Source of the DNA: Alicyclobacillus herbarius DSM 13609
GTDB taxonomy: Bacteria; Bacillota; Bacilli; Alicyclobacillales; Alicyclobacillaceae
Direction: 5' to 3'
NCBI RefSeq assembly: GCF_000430585.1
Contig: NZ_AUMH01000005.1
Coordinates: forward strand, 105,918 to 169,917
DNA length: 64,000 nt
Part shown: piece by piece, positions 52,696-60,762 of the stretch
Position numbering within the stretch: position 1 is the stretch's first letter
How the letters are laid out: each line of letters begins with the position of its first letter
Notes under the pieces: model-generated
Database searches by the model: none
Told to the model about the DNA's origin: nothing
What the model saw: only the letters and a program-made list of their open reading frames with translations
Made by a program: the position numbers and the translations under genes

Positions 52696-54644
52696 TGACG
52701 CCCCTCCTCCCGCAGGACGACCCCGACGACGCCGGCCAATGGGGACTGAAACGCCGGTTCAACAGCGAGCTCCAACACGCGCACGGCGGTCCCGGCTCGC
52801 TTCAGGGTCTTTAGCGCAGAGCGGACGAGGTCTGACCAGTCGAGGGTTGAGCCGTCCGGTATCGCCTGGCGAACGGGATTGCCTTCTGCGCAGCACAAAG
52901 CGTCTGTTTCCACGACAAATGCATTCTGCGGTACGGTTCTCCCGTTTTGGGCACGTGACAGTGCCTGCTGCAGTACACGCCGCAGCGCCAATCCAGGATG
53001 TATCGATGGGGCCCCGTACCACATTCCCGCCGACCGGACCCAGAGCCCTGGAAAGCCGTGTATTTCGGGTCCCCATCCGAACGCTGGCAAACCGTTCAGC
53101 GCCGTCAAGGCTTCCAGATAAAAGCGAACGGGATGGTCTGCCACTTCCGTCAACTGCAGCTGCCGCAGCGGTTCCGGTTCCGTCGTCCCAGTCATTGTCC
53201 TGGCCAAAGTGTTCGTCAGGCACTTGTGTAGACCGCGGTAAACCGCTTCCGCCCACGTGGCCCCCGTTCCGACGCCCATGTACGCATCGGGTCGAATGTC
53301 AAGTTCCGATTCGCTAAAATTGAACCCTTCCAGAGTCCGGCCTGCGTACACTTCAACACCGTAGAGTCCCGCCTCCCTGCGCGCCTCCTCGTGCGTGAGC
53401 CCGTTGCAGATCTCTTCCTGCAGCAGTTGGGCGGGCCCAGGGGACAACGGATCGACCGGTTGAACTTTACATTGGGCGAGCGGAAGTTGGGAGAGTGCCC
53501 CTTCCGCCCATTCGTGAAGGATGCCGGTGAAGGGTGAGGTCAGTTCCTGAAAGCGGACCATGAGCGGGTCGTTGTCCGTAAGATCGGCATGATCGTGTTT
53601 CAGGCGGTGATCCACGTCCGAAACTTCCGTCACGTGGACCTCCCCCGAAACCAGGGGATGCGGCCGAATGGGGTGCCATGTTCCTTCCAACGTTTCCTGA
53701 TTGAGCAGGTAGATTTGCGTCTCCTTGGCGGAATCCGCCACTCCAGCAACGTACTTCAGCCACTCAAAGACCATGACGTTGGCGAGAAGAGCTCGCGTCG
53801 TGGGGGATATCCTGGAGTGTTCGACGTTTGCATCCAAGCAGGTTGCGTGCAGCCGTCGCCACACGGACGCCCAGCGGAGGGATGTGGTGGGTGCCAGTAG
53901 TGGCCCGGCGATACCAATGCCTCGATGGAACAGGGCGGGCAGGAACACTTTCTCCTGTTCTCGACAGTACTGCTCCACACGCTGCAAGTCTGCCAGATCG
54001 ACTGTCTCGGACACGTAGAACACCGCGTCGTATCCCGAGATTGCGGCGAGCCAGGAATGGGTTCCCGCGGGCTCGAGAAGGGCCATGGTGAGGTCCGGAT
54101 CGTCCCGCTGTGCGTGTTCCACCAATTCCCTAAGGCGATCACGGTTCGTTTGTGCGGGATGAGTCACCATCACACCGACCTTTGCAACGCCGGACGTCAA
54201 CAGGGCGGATACGAGGGCATTGAGAAACGAACCGTACCCCACGGCAACGACGGGCCGCTCACGATACCGTTCGAAATGGTATCCGCCAGACCCAACCGTG
54301 TTGTCGAGAAACTCGATTTGACTCGCATAGCAGCGCTGTAGTGCGGCGGACAGTCCGTGTGGTAAATCCCCTTGCAAATCCCTGACGAATCCGTTCTGAT
54401 ATAAGACATCGGCGATTTCATAAATCCGTCGAACATATGGCTCGGGCAGTCCGTCGGTTAATTCAGCTAATGTATGTTCTCCCGTGAATACTGGAACCAG
54501 TTTTTCGATCCACTCGTCAATGCCGCGACCTTCCATGCGGAGCCACCCCGTGTTACTCCGGAAGTACACCGCTCCATCTGAATTCGGCAGGTAAAACGTG
54601 TCCGCTTTGACCTTTAGCCGCGACAATGGCCCAACGCTCGCCAT
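52650..54644 (-). CDS. Thiazole-containing bacteriocin maturation protein (TIGR03693-like)
   Basis: The 664-residue product starts at the ATG six bases after GGAAGGAGG (MASVGPLSRLKVKADTFYLP). The N-terminal part resembles a precursor-docking winged helix (GRGIDEWIEKLVPVFTGEHT, LAELTDGLPEPYVRRIYEIA), followed by an E1-like Rossmann region (RPVVAVGYGSFLNALVSALL). The C-terminal half is YcaO-related (GFNFSESELDIRPDAY, ATWAEAVYRGLHKCL). Proteins of this type accompany heterocycloanthracin-like precursors in Bacillus and probably assist leader recognition. It lies just downstream of the precursor, separated by a terminator. Confidence 0.85.
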   Translation of the reverse strand: MASVGPLSRLKVKADTFYLPNSDGAVYFRSNTGWLRMEGRGIDEWIEKLVPVFTGEHTLAELTDGLPEPYVRRIYEIADVLYQNGFVRDLQGDLPHGLSAALQRCYASQIEFLDNTVGSGGYHFERYRERPVVAVGYGSFLNALVSALLTSGVAKVGVMVTHPAQTNRDRLRELVEHAQRDDPDLTMALLEPAGTHSWLAAISGYDAVFYVSETVDLADLQRVEQYCREQEKVFLPALFHRGIGIAGPLLAPTTSLRWASVWRRLHATCLDANVEHSRISPTTRALLANVMVFEWLKYVAGVADSAKETQIYLLNQETLEGTWHPIRPHPLVSGEVHVTEVSDVDHRLKHDHADLTDNDPLMVRFQELTSPFTGILHEWAEGALSQLPLAQCKVQPVDPLSPGPAQLLQEEICNGLTHEEARREAGLYGVEVYAGRTLEGFNFSESELDIRPDAYMGVGTGATWAEAVYRGLHKCLTNTLARTMTGTTEPEPLRQLQLTEVADHPVRFYLEALTALNGLPAFGWGPEIHGFPGLWVRSAGMWYGAPSIHPGLALRRVLQQALSRAQNGRTVPQNAFVVETDALCCAEGNPVRQAIPDGSTLDWSDLVRSALKTLKRAGTAVRVLELAVEPAFQSPLAGVVGVVLREEGRQWTPFWLLGKGNSRN

Positions 54645-54718
54645 GGCCATCCTCCTTCCCATATCCGAACCATTCGTTCCGGTATTCCCATGATATGTAG
54701 GGCGGTTTGTCCGGTCAC

Positions 54719-54759
54719 AAAAAAAAAAGCCCCTTGCAGCGAAACTTCCGCATAGGGCT
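54719..54759 (-). terminator. Terminator/attenuator between precursor and biosynthesis genes
   Basis: On the minus strand AGCCC-TA-TGC pairs with GCA-AG-GGGCT and is followed by ten T. Placed after the precursor gene, it would give abundant precursor transcript with limited read-through into the maturation enzymes. Confidence 0.85.
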
Positions 54760-54815
54760 CCAACGATACGTATTCCTCCAGTGTCCAAAGTAACTGGAAT
54801 GGATATGACGTTCTT

Positions 54816-55019
54816 TTACCAACAGCGGCCACAACCGAAGCAACGAAAACAGCGGAAACAGGCGAAGCACCTAAAACAGTTGAAACACCGGAAGCAGCGG
54901 AAACAACCCCATTGGGCGAGGGATACGTCTTTCCCGTCCTGTTCTTCCGACGGTGTCAGATCACTGGCCTTGAACTCGTCAAGCTTCAGTTTCTTGACAT
55001 CCTTTTTAAAATCATCCAC
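54816..55019 (-). CDS. TOMM precursor peptide with (Cys-Phe-Xaa)n core
   Basis: The 67-residue peptide starts at GTG 55019, seven bases after AAGGAGGAAAGTCA; an ATG eight codons upstream has no such site. Residues 1-37 are a charged, helical leader (DDFKKDVKKLKLDEF, DLTPSEEQ), similar in pattern to heterocycloanthracin leaders. The C-terminal 29 residues start after QWG and contain ten Cys at every third position: eight Cys-Phe-Arg/Asn/Ala/Gly units, then Cys-Gly-Arg and Cys-Trp. There is no Ser or Thr in the core, so all azoles would be thiazoles. The adjacent cyclodehydratase and dehydrogenase genes make it a clear RiPP precursor. It is not a secreted cysteine-rich peptide, since no signal is present. 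Confidence 0.92.
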   Translation of the reverse strand: MDDFKKDVKKLKLDEFKASDLTPSEEQDGKDVSLAQWGCFRCFRCFNCFRCFACFRCFRCFGCGRCW

Positions 55020-55034
55020 TGACTTTCCTCCTTC

Positions 55035-55075
55035 CCTCGTCATGTTGTAGATGTATGTACGAGCGAGTGACGAGG
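55035..55075 (-). promoter_or_regulatory. Leader stem-loop immediately before the precursor ribosome binding site
   Basis: CCTCGTCA and TGACGAGG form a perfect 8-bp stem with a 25-base loop on the minus strand. The stem ends one base before the GAAGGAGGA ribosome binding site. It could modulate translation or stability of the precursor mRNA. Confidence 0.55.
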
Positions 55076-55124
55076 AAAGGGCAACTACCTCAATATAAAT
55101 GACCCAATCATGAAGGTATGAAAA

Positions 55125-55523
55125 CTATTTCTCAAAACGCACGACCCAGGAGACAGAGGATCTGGTCACTTTTCGTTGCAACACATCCTCTGGAACTTCA
55201 CCGAGCTTGGCTAGTGCCTCCAGCTTATCCTTATCCACCACCTCGACCAGACACTTTTTGCGGACAGCTGGCGGTAACAGGTTCGCCAACTCCGCCGTGT
55301 CGTACGTGGTATAGCGCGACGTCATGACGGGCCGCTCTTGCGGCACCAGTTGAATCCACCCACCTCCATTGGAGTGCGCCATCTGCTCCAAATCATTCTC
55401 TTTCATGTACACCTCAATGACCTTGCGCAGGGCATCCATTTTCTTTTCCAGCTGTTTTGCTTCAGCGTACAGTTCCAGGTAGTGATCCACAGCGACCTGC
55501 ACATCTGCGCGAACGTTTCCCAT
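55125..55523 (-). CDS. Conserved-looking hypothetical protein, Gp157-like
   Basis: The 132-residue product starts at ATG 55523 (MGNVRADV), six bases after AAGGGGG; an earlier ATG overlaps that site. The N-terminal ~60 residues are helical (VAVDHYLELYAEAKQLEKKM), followed by a short beta region (GGGWIQLVPQERPVMTSRYT) and helices ending in a basic VRF tail. The pattern is reminiscent of phage Gp157/host-nuclease-inhibitor-like proteins, but the match is weak. It is upstream of the TOMM precursor on the same strand with a ~105-base gap, so it may not belong to that locus. Confidence 0.65.
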   Translation of the reverse strand: MGNVRADVQVAVDHYLELYAEAKQLEKKMDALRKVIEVYMKENDLEQMAHSNGGGWIQLVPQERPVMTSRYTTYDTAELANLLPPAVRKKCLVEVVDKDKLEALAKLGEVPEDVLQRKVTRSSVSWVVRFEK

Positions 55524-55602
55524 GTACATCCCCCTTCATAGGTAACCTGTAGATCCTATGAGAGGAGTTGTTCTACCAACACATTTTTGTTTGCGAAAGA
55601 TA

Positions 55603-55941
55603 TTACGGGCGAATCGTCACGCGCGTGCCCACGGGGACCAGCCGTGCTAACTTCAGCACATCTTCATTATGCATGCGGATACACCCTTTGGATACCCGCT
55701 TGCCAATGGACGCCGGGTTGTTTGTGCCGTGAATCCCATACCCGGGTTTGGACAGACCAAGCCAATAAGCACCGTAAGGTCCCCCCGGATTGGGTACCTT
55801 GTTGATGATGTGAAATTCACCGGCCGGCGTGACCGACACCATTCTCCCAATCCCTACCGCAAATCCCCGCGTTACTTTACTGTCTTCCAGCAGATACAGA
55901 TGTCTATCCGATAGATCCACGATGATCCGGCGCTTTGGCAT
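55603..55941 (-). CDS. L,D-transpeptidase (YkuD domain), short form
   Basis: The 112-residue protein begins MPKRRIIVDLSDRHLYLLED and contains the YkuD catalytic signature GIHGTNNPASIGKRVSKGCI with the His and the SKGC cysteine. Such enzymes crosslink or modify peptidoglycan. There is no signal peptide or LysM domain, consistent with minimal cell-wall or spore-associated versions in Bacillales. The ATG is preceded by GAGGAGCGTGAGGGGG. It ends about 60 bases before the Gp157-like gene. Confidence 0.88.
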   Translation of the reverse strand: MPKRRIIVDLSDRHLYLLEDSKVTRGFAVGIGRMVSVTPAGEFHIINKVPNPGGPYGAYWLGLSKPGYGIHGTNNPASIGKRVSKGCIRMHNEDVLKLARLVPVGTRVTIRP

Positions 55942-55996
55942 CCCCCTCACGCTCCTCGCTCTAGCGTATGTGAGGGAGCCGCGGAGTGCGCACGGA

Positions 55997-56186
55997 GCAA
56001 ACCTCCAGTCGACACTGCCCAACCCGTTCAATACCCACCCGGCGTTTCAGATTGATGGGAACTTTAGCGGCACGGCCGGGATTCGCCCTTAACGTCGGGA
56101 TTTCGATTCGTCACGAGTACGTGCAGCCGGGGGTGGTTTTTTCGGTCTACGCGGGGCAAACCTACCTGTTGGCGGTGGCTCCGTAG
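55997..56186 (+). pseudogene. Scrap of a GH95 alpha-L-fucosidase
   Basis: The frame 55997-56092 reads PFNTHPAFQIDGNFSGTAGI, almost the consensus catalytic-region motif of GH95 (HPPFQIDGNFGGTAGI). It stops at once, and another frame continues with HEYVQPGVVFSVYAGQTYLL to 56186, resembling the C-terminal end of such enzymes. The rest of the ~750-residue gene is gone. It shows that a third fucosidase family once existed here. Confidence 0.72.
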
Positions 56187-56255
56187 TTCAGGCGCAGGCG
56201 GTTTATGCGTAGCGCCCGCGTCCGCACCCGCACCCGATCCGCTCGCTTCACCGGA

Positions 56256-57284
56256 TTACAACAAACCGGCGCACGGTACCTTTTTACCACTCTTGGCGCT
56301 TTCGAGGGCCGCAAACACCATGGCGATGCTCTTGAAGTTGTCGTGGCAGTCCGTTTCGGCGGCACGCCCCTCCTGCAGCGCGGCGAACATTTCGTCGAGG
56401 CACCCGGCGTGGCCTTCACGCCCCGGCCAGGTGAACTCCGCCTCGACGTGCTCAGTGGCGCGCAGGAAGGCGGCGGGTGTAGACGGACGGATCACGTCGG
56501 CATATGGGGCTGTATGACCGTCCCAGATGGCGGTGCCACGGCTGCCCGTGATGCGCCAACTGGCTTCCCATGAGGTCGGTGCCCCCTCGGCACACCAGGA
56601 CCCCCGGTAGCAAAATACGCTACCGTCCGACATTTCGAAAATGCAGATAGCGGCGGCGTTGCCTTTATACCAAGAACCGGGCGGGTTGAACTCGTGGCAA
56701 TAGACGGACACCGCATCTGCGCCGGTCAGAAAACGGGCCTGGTCGAAGGTGTGAATCGCCATGTCGACGATGAGAGGACTGTCCATATCATCGCGGAAGC
56801 CGCCAAAGTGGGGCCCGAGGAAGAAGTCGGCGCAGACCATGCCGACCTGGCCAATCGTGCCATTGGCGATTAGCTCGCGCAGGGCGCGGATGTTGCGATT
56901 GTAGCGGCGATTCTGCATGACCGCGTAGGTCCGCCCGCAGGCCCGGGCGGTTTGTATCACCATCTCTGCTTCTGGCAGGGAGGTGGCCAGCGGTTTTTCG
57001 CCCATCACGTGGCATCCCAGACGCAGGGCGGTCGTTACCACCTGTGCGTGCGTCTCCGGGATGGTCACGTCAAAGACGAGATTGGCCTCAGTACGGGTGA
57101 TGGCTTCCTCCACATCGGTGAACGTTGGGCACTGAAGGTGGAATTGGTTTGCTTTAGCCTCGGCCACTTCCCGGCGAATATCACACAGTGCGGCGATTTC
57201 CACGTCACGGCGTTCCATCGCATATTCAATCCAGCGGTTGGCCATGCCCCCGCAGCCGACAACGACGACTCGAAACGGTTTCAC
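56256..57284 (-). CDS. Gfo/Idh/MocA family oxidoreductase
   Basis: The 342-residue protein has an N-terminal NAD(P)-binding fold (RVVVVGCGGMANRWIEYAME) and the family motif GEKPLATSLPEAEMVI, then a C-terminal alpha/beta domain with DMAIHTFDQARFLTG, where the His is the usual catalytic position. These enzymes oxidise or reduce sugars, inositols or sugar derivatives. The GTG start follows GAGGAGGACAACTTC. It is monocistronic, divergent from a small membrane protein, and distinct from the second family member at 60763. Confidence 0.9.
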   Translation of the reverse strand: MKPFRVVVVGCGGMANRWIEYAMERRDVEIAALCDIRREVAEAKANQFHLQCPTFTDVEEAITRTEANLVFDVTIPETHAQVVTTALRLGCHVMGEKPLATSLPEAEMVIQTARACGRTYAVMQNRRYNRNIRALRELIANGTIGQVGMVCADFFLGPHFGGFRDDMDSPLIVDMAIHTFDQARFLTGADAVSVYCHEFNPPGSWYKGNAAAICIFEMSDGSVFCYRGSWCAEGAPTSWEASWRITGSRGTAIWDGHTAPYADVIRPSTPAAFLRATEHVEAEFTWPGREGHAGCLDEMFAALQEGRAAETDCHDNFKSIAMVFAALESAKSGKKVPCAGLL

Positions 57285-57462
57285 GAAGTTGTCCTCCTCG
57301 CCTTGTTCTAGGGATTCACCCGGGTTTTCGCAGTTCTTTCTCTGCTCTAGTCAGTCTATCACGAGTTTTTGTAGGATGGATGAGCTACATGCATGGAGGT
57401 CTCGTCGTACTAAGAAGGATCCATGGGGTACAATGAGACAAGACGCGTGGGGAGGGTGTTCG

Positions 57463-57795
57463 ATGAGAAATTGGTTCACACCGTCGGCGTGGGTGGTACC
57501 GATTGCGCTGGTCGTAGGCTTGATTTTAACACGGCTGATTGGCCCGAAAGCCACGCACCCCGGCTTCATCCTGGGCATGGTCGCGTTGGTCACCGGGTTA
57601 ATCTTGGTGCATGAACTGCGCGATTTTACCAAGGGGCCAGGGGTTGCAGTGGTGTTGGCTGTCCTCGTTTTGCTTGAGGTGGCCGCCCTCGTCGTGGTCA
57701 TCGTGAATAACGATCCGCTCGAAATTTGGTTTGCCTCGGCCTACGCGATGTTCTCCTTGGTTCTCCTGGTGGTGCGGTGGTTCCGGCCTAGATAG
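57463..57795 (+). CDS. Small membrane protein of unknown function
   Basis: The 110-residue product begins MRNWFTPSAWVVPIALVVGL after GGGGAGGGTG. It has four short hydrophobic segments (around residues 10-25, 32-50, 57-78 and 85-103) separated by charged turns and a basic end. No family is recognised. It lies between the divergent oxidoreductase and the convergent RarD-like gene and shows no operon partner. Confidence 0.65.
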   Translation: MRNWFTPSAWVVPIALVVGLILTRLIGPKATHPGFILGMVALVTGLILVHELRDFTKGPGVAVVLAVLVLLEVAALVVVIVNNDPLEIWFASAYAMFSLVLLVVRWFRPR

Positions 57796-57889
57796 GCGCG
57801 GTGTAAAGGGGTGAGCATGCCAGGCGTACCTTGCTGCAACGTACAATGTTAAGGGGACGCCTGGGTTCTCTCTCGTTTCGTGATGGGTG

Positions 57890-58828
57890 TTAATGATGAA
57901 CGATGACGCCGTGGACCAGCTTGTGCTCAACCCAAGCGAACGGTCGCGTCTTCGCTACGGTGAACAGGGCCAAGGAGACCCAAATGAGGATGAACGCCAT
58001 CAGGTCCTGTTGGTTGAACGGTTCATGATATAAAAATGTGCCAAGGATCAGCATGATGGTCGGAGAAATGTATTGAAAGAAGCCAATAAGAGACAGCGGA
58101 ATGCGGTTGGCTCCATGGGCAAACAGAAGCAAGGGCACCGCGGTGACAATTCCGGACAACAGCAGCCAAATCCATTGTACATTCGCCGTTGGCAGGGCAT
58201 GACCGCCGCGGGTGTAAAAACAGGCGAGAAAGATGCCTGCCACAGGTGTCATCACAGAGGTTTCAATCGTCAACCCGGTCATGGCGCCCAGGTGCACTGT
58301 CTTCTTAAACAGGCCATACAGGCCAAAGGATAGCGCAAGAATTAAGGAAATCCAAGGGAAGGTTCCCGTGTGTACGGTCAGTAACAGAACCCCCATAAAC
58401 GCCACAATGACCGAAACGATTTGCCACATCGATAATTTTTCTTTCAAGAACACAACGCCTAGCAAGACACTGACGAGTGGATTGATATAGTAGCCCAAAC
58501 TGGCTTCCACCACGTGTCCGTGGTTAACAGCCCAGATAAAGGTATACCAGTTGATGGTGATGAGGATTGACGCGCTCACCATCAGCAAGGCCTTTTTCGG
58601 GGCGGCAAGTAGGCTTTTGATGTCTGTCGTTAAGTCCCGCACGTGCCGAGTCACGACGAGCAGGAGAAGCATGAATGCAAACGACCAGATAATCCGATGC
58701 GCGAGAACTTCATCCGCCGCAGCTCCGTTCAACAGCTTCCAGTAAATCGGCAGGATGCCCCACAGCAAGTAGGCGCCAATGGCCGACAACGCGCCGGTCA
58801 TCTGCTCGTTTTTGTGCCCCATGGTCAC
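57890..58828 (-). CDS. rarD: RarD-like EamA/DMT superfamily permease
   Basis: The ~312-residue protein has ten predicted membrane helices with the RarD opening GAYLLWGILPIYWKLLNGAAADEVLAHR cut across helices 1-2 and INWYTFIWAVNHGHVVEASL in the middle. RarD proteins are drug/metabolite exporters of poorly defined substrate. GTG 58828 is six bases after AAGGGGG; ATG 58822 two codons later is also possible. It is a single gene, followed on its 5' side by the AraC regulator on the same strand. Confidence 0.88.
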   Translation of the reverse strand: MTMGHKNEQMTGALSAIGAYLLWGILPIYWKLLNGAAADEVLAHRIIWSFAFMLLLLVVTRHVRDLTTDIKSLLAAPKKALLMVSASILITINWYTFIWAVNHGHVVEASLGYYINPLVSVLLGVVFLKEKLSMWQIVSVIVAFMGVLLLTVHTGTFPWISLILALSFGLYGLFKKTVHLGAMTGLTIETSVMTPVAGIFLACFYTRGGHALPTANVQWIWLLLSGIVTAVPLLLFAHGANRIPLSLIGFFQYISPTIMLILGTFLYHEPFNQQDLMAFILIWVSLALFTVAKTRPFAWVEHKLVHGVIVHH

Positions 58829-58979
58829 GACGTTCCCCCTTGATCTTGGATTCGTTTCCAGAAGCACGCACTCCTAGAAGTACGGATTGCCAAAAGTACA
58901 GACTCATTGTAGAGAGCTGCACCGTCCGGTTCAAGGGGAGGGGGGCAGGGGGCTCGCGGTTCACGAGCCTCTAGGTTCG

Positions 58980-59816
58980 TCAGCCCAGATACTTCCTTCG
59001 GTACTGCTCGGGCGTCAGGCCTTCAAAGCGACGGAACGTCGAGATAAAGTGACTGGCGTCATAAAACCCAACCCGCCGGGCTATCCCTTGCACGGAAATC
59101 TCCCCATTTTCAAACAGGAGCTCCTTGGCCTTGGCAATTCGAAACTGCAGCACGTATTGGTACGCGCTCACGCCAAACACGCGTTTAAACAAGGTGTTGA
59201 CGCGCTGGGGACTGATGCCTAGCTTGCCAGCCATCCATGCCAGCCCCACATTCGGATTGGCGTATTCCGTCTCCAACGCGGTCAGTACAGGTATCAGCTT
59301 TTCGTGCCACTTGGCGAACGGGGATTGCCCGTTTACCCGGCCGTATTTGCGCAAGTGAATGAGAAACGTGTACACCTCGATACTGCCATTGAGCCCTGTG
59401 TAATCGTATCCGGACTCGGAATACGTATCAAAGTGCTCATGAATCCGGGCCAACGGGGTATCGGCATCCCAGGATAAAGCCATACCGGTGGGGATCCCGA
59501 TGGTGGAGACAATCCCATGCGCAAGGACCCCGTTAAACGTCAGGAACCAGGTGGTCCAGTTGGGGCTGACGGCATGGTAGCGGTGCGGGGTGTTGGGGCT
59601 AAGCAAAATCCCTCTGTTTGCAGGTAGTTTTATAGCCTTTCCATAGACGACAAATTCTCCAATGCCACGCACGGTGTGCAGCCAGTGATAGGCGAAAAAT
59701 CCGTGCTCACGGACAATCTCCTCTTGATGCGGTCGAACACCGACGGAATCAATGTGCAAGGGTAGCCGTTGTTCCCACTCAGTCGTCACCAGATGGTTTC
59801 GCTCGCCAGTTCGCAA
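58980..59816 (-). CDS. AraC family transcriptional regulator with cupin sensor
   Basis: The 278-residue product starts at TTG 59816, seven bases after AAGGGGAG. An N-terminal AraC-type cupin region (ILLSPNTPHRYHAVSPNWTT) precedes the two C-terminal helix-turn-helix motifs (LAWMAGKLGISPQRVNTLFK, IARRVGFYDASHFISTFRRF) and the ending LTPEQYRRKYLG. It is divergent from the isomerase/oxidoreductase/ABC permease operon starting at 59952 and is its probable activator. The intergenic region is AT-rich with TATTTTATATTCTAATTGAA. Confidence 0.9.
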   Translation of the reverse strand: MRTGERNHLVTTEWEQRLPLHIDSVGVRPHQEEIVREHGFFAYHWLHTVRGIGEFVVYGKAIKLPANRGILLSPNTPHRYHAVSPNWTTWFLTFNGVLAHGIVSTIGIPTGMALSWDADTPLARIHEHFDTYSESGYDYTGLNGSIEVYTFLIHLRKYGRVNGQSPFAKWHEKLIPVLTALETEYANPNVGLAWMAGKLGISPQRVNTLFKRVFGVSAYQYVLQFRIAKAKELLFENGEISVQGIARRVGFYDASHFISTFRRFEGLTPEQYRRKYLG

Positions 59817-59951
59817 TCGCGTTCTCCCCTTTCATTTTTTCCTATCTGCCATAGATTATTTTATATTCTAATTGAATGCGTTTTCAGATAGAATACCAGT
59901 AACCCAAAGGCAGAACCTCTCATGGCGGCTGCCGACGAGGAGGAGGATTTG

Positions 59952-60743
59952 ATGCGCTTTGCCGTTCAGGAAAATCTCGTTCCTGGTAATTCATTTCGAG
60001 AAAAGATCGAGAACTTGCAATCGTTTGGGTATGAAGGGGTAGAGCTGCGGGGGGATGGCCTGGCTGCACGAATCGGCGAGGTTCGCCGCGTTCTCAAGGA
60101 TACCGGTGTTACGGCCACGTGCATTTGCGGTGGATATAAGTTTGGCTTGTTGTTCCCCGACAAAGACGAACGTGCCCAGGTCCGTCAGGAGATTCGTTCC
60201 CTTTTGTCCTTGGCCGGGGAGGTGGGAGCCGAGGGCGTGATCATCGTGCCTATTTTTGGAGCGCCGAGGCTGCCTGACCTCAGTCCGTGGCGGACGGTTG
60301 AGACTGTGGAGGAAGAACTGTTGGTCGAGCAGCTTGCAGAACTGGCCGAATACGCCGGAACCCAAGGCACGAAGTTGATTCTGGAACCGCTCAATCGCTA
60401 CGAGACCCATTTCCTGCGCCGCGTTCACCAAGCCGTTGCAATTTGCGCGCGCGTGGGATCGCCGCACATCACGGTGTTGGCGGATCTTTTCCACATGAAC
60501 ATCGAGGAGGTCTCCATTCCGGACGCCCTGCGGGAGGCGCGGGAGTGGCTGGGATATGTTCACCTGGCCGACTCCAACCGTCTGTTGCCCGGTATGGGAC
60601 ACACAGATTTCTCGGCCGCTTTTGCGGCATTGAAAGAAATTGGCTATCAGGGGTGGATGTCGTTGGAGTGCGGTGTTCCTGAAGGTGTCGGTGAAGCCTT
60701 GGCACGTAGTCTGCGTTTTATGCAATCTCAACTGCCAAACTGA
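59952..60743 (+). CDS. Sugar phosphate isomerase/epimerase (xylose isomerase-like TIM barrel)
   Basis: The 263-residue product starts at the ATG after GAGGAGGAGGATTTG. It is an AP-endonuclease-2/IolE-type barrel: FGYEGVELRGDG, LILEPLNRYETHFLRRVHQA with the metal Glu, ITVLADLFHMNIEE with Asp/His, and LADSNRLLPGMGHTD, WMSLECG. Such enzymes isomerise or epimerise keto-sugars or inosose. It begins the operon, followed after 19 bases by a Gfo/Idh/MocA dehydrogenase, a pair typical of inositol-like or rare sugar catabolism. Confidence 0.88.
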   Translation: MRFAVQENLVPGNSFREKIENLQSFGYEGVELRGDGLAARIGEVRRVLKDTGVTATCICGGYKFGLLFPDKDERAQVRQEIRSLLSLAGEVGAEGVIIVPIFGAPRLPDLSPWRTVETVEEELLVEQLAELAEYAGTQGTKLILEPLNRYETHFLRRVHQAVAICARVGSPHITVLADLFHMNIEEVSIPDALREAREWLGYVHLADSNRLLPGMGHTDFSAAFAALKEIGYQGWMSLECGVPEGVGEALARSLRFMQSQLPN

Positions 60744-60762
60744 CCGGGAGGGATGATACAGA

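Noticed and set aside
54781..55050. Lys/Gln-rich plus-strand open frame opposite the TOMM precursor
   Set aside because: It is the antisense of the Cys-Phe repeat and lacks a ribosome binding site; the minus-strand frame has a good start and a terminator.
57238..57462. N-terminal extension of the small membrane protein
   Set aside because: The extension is unlike protein, and a strong ribosome binding site precedes the internal ATG at 57463.
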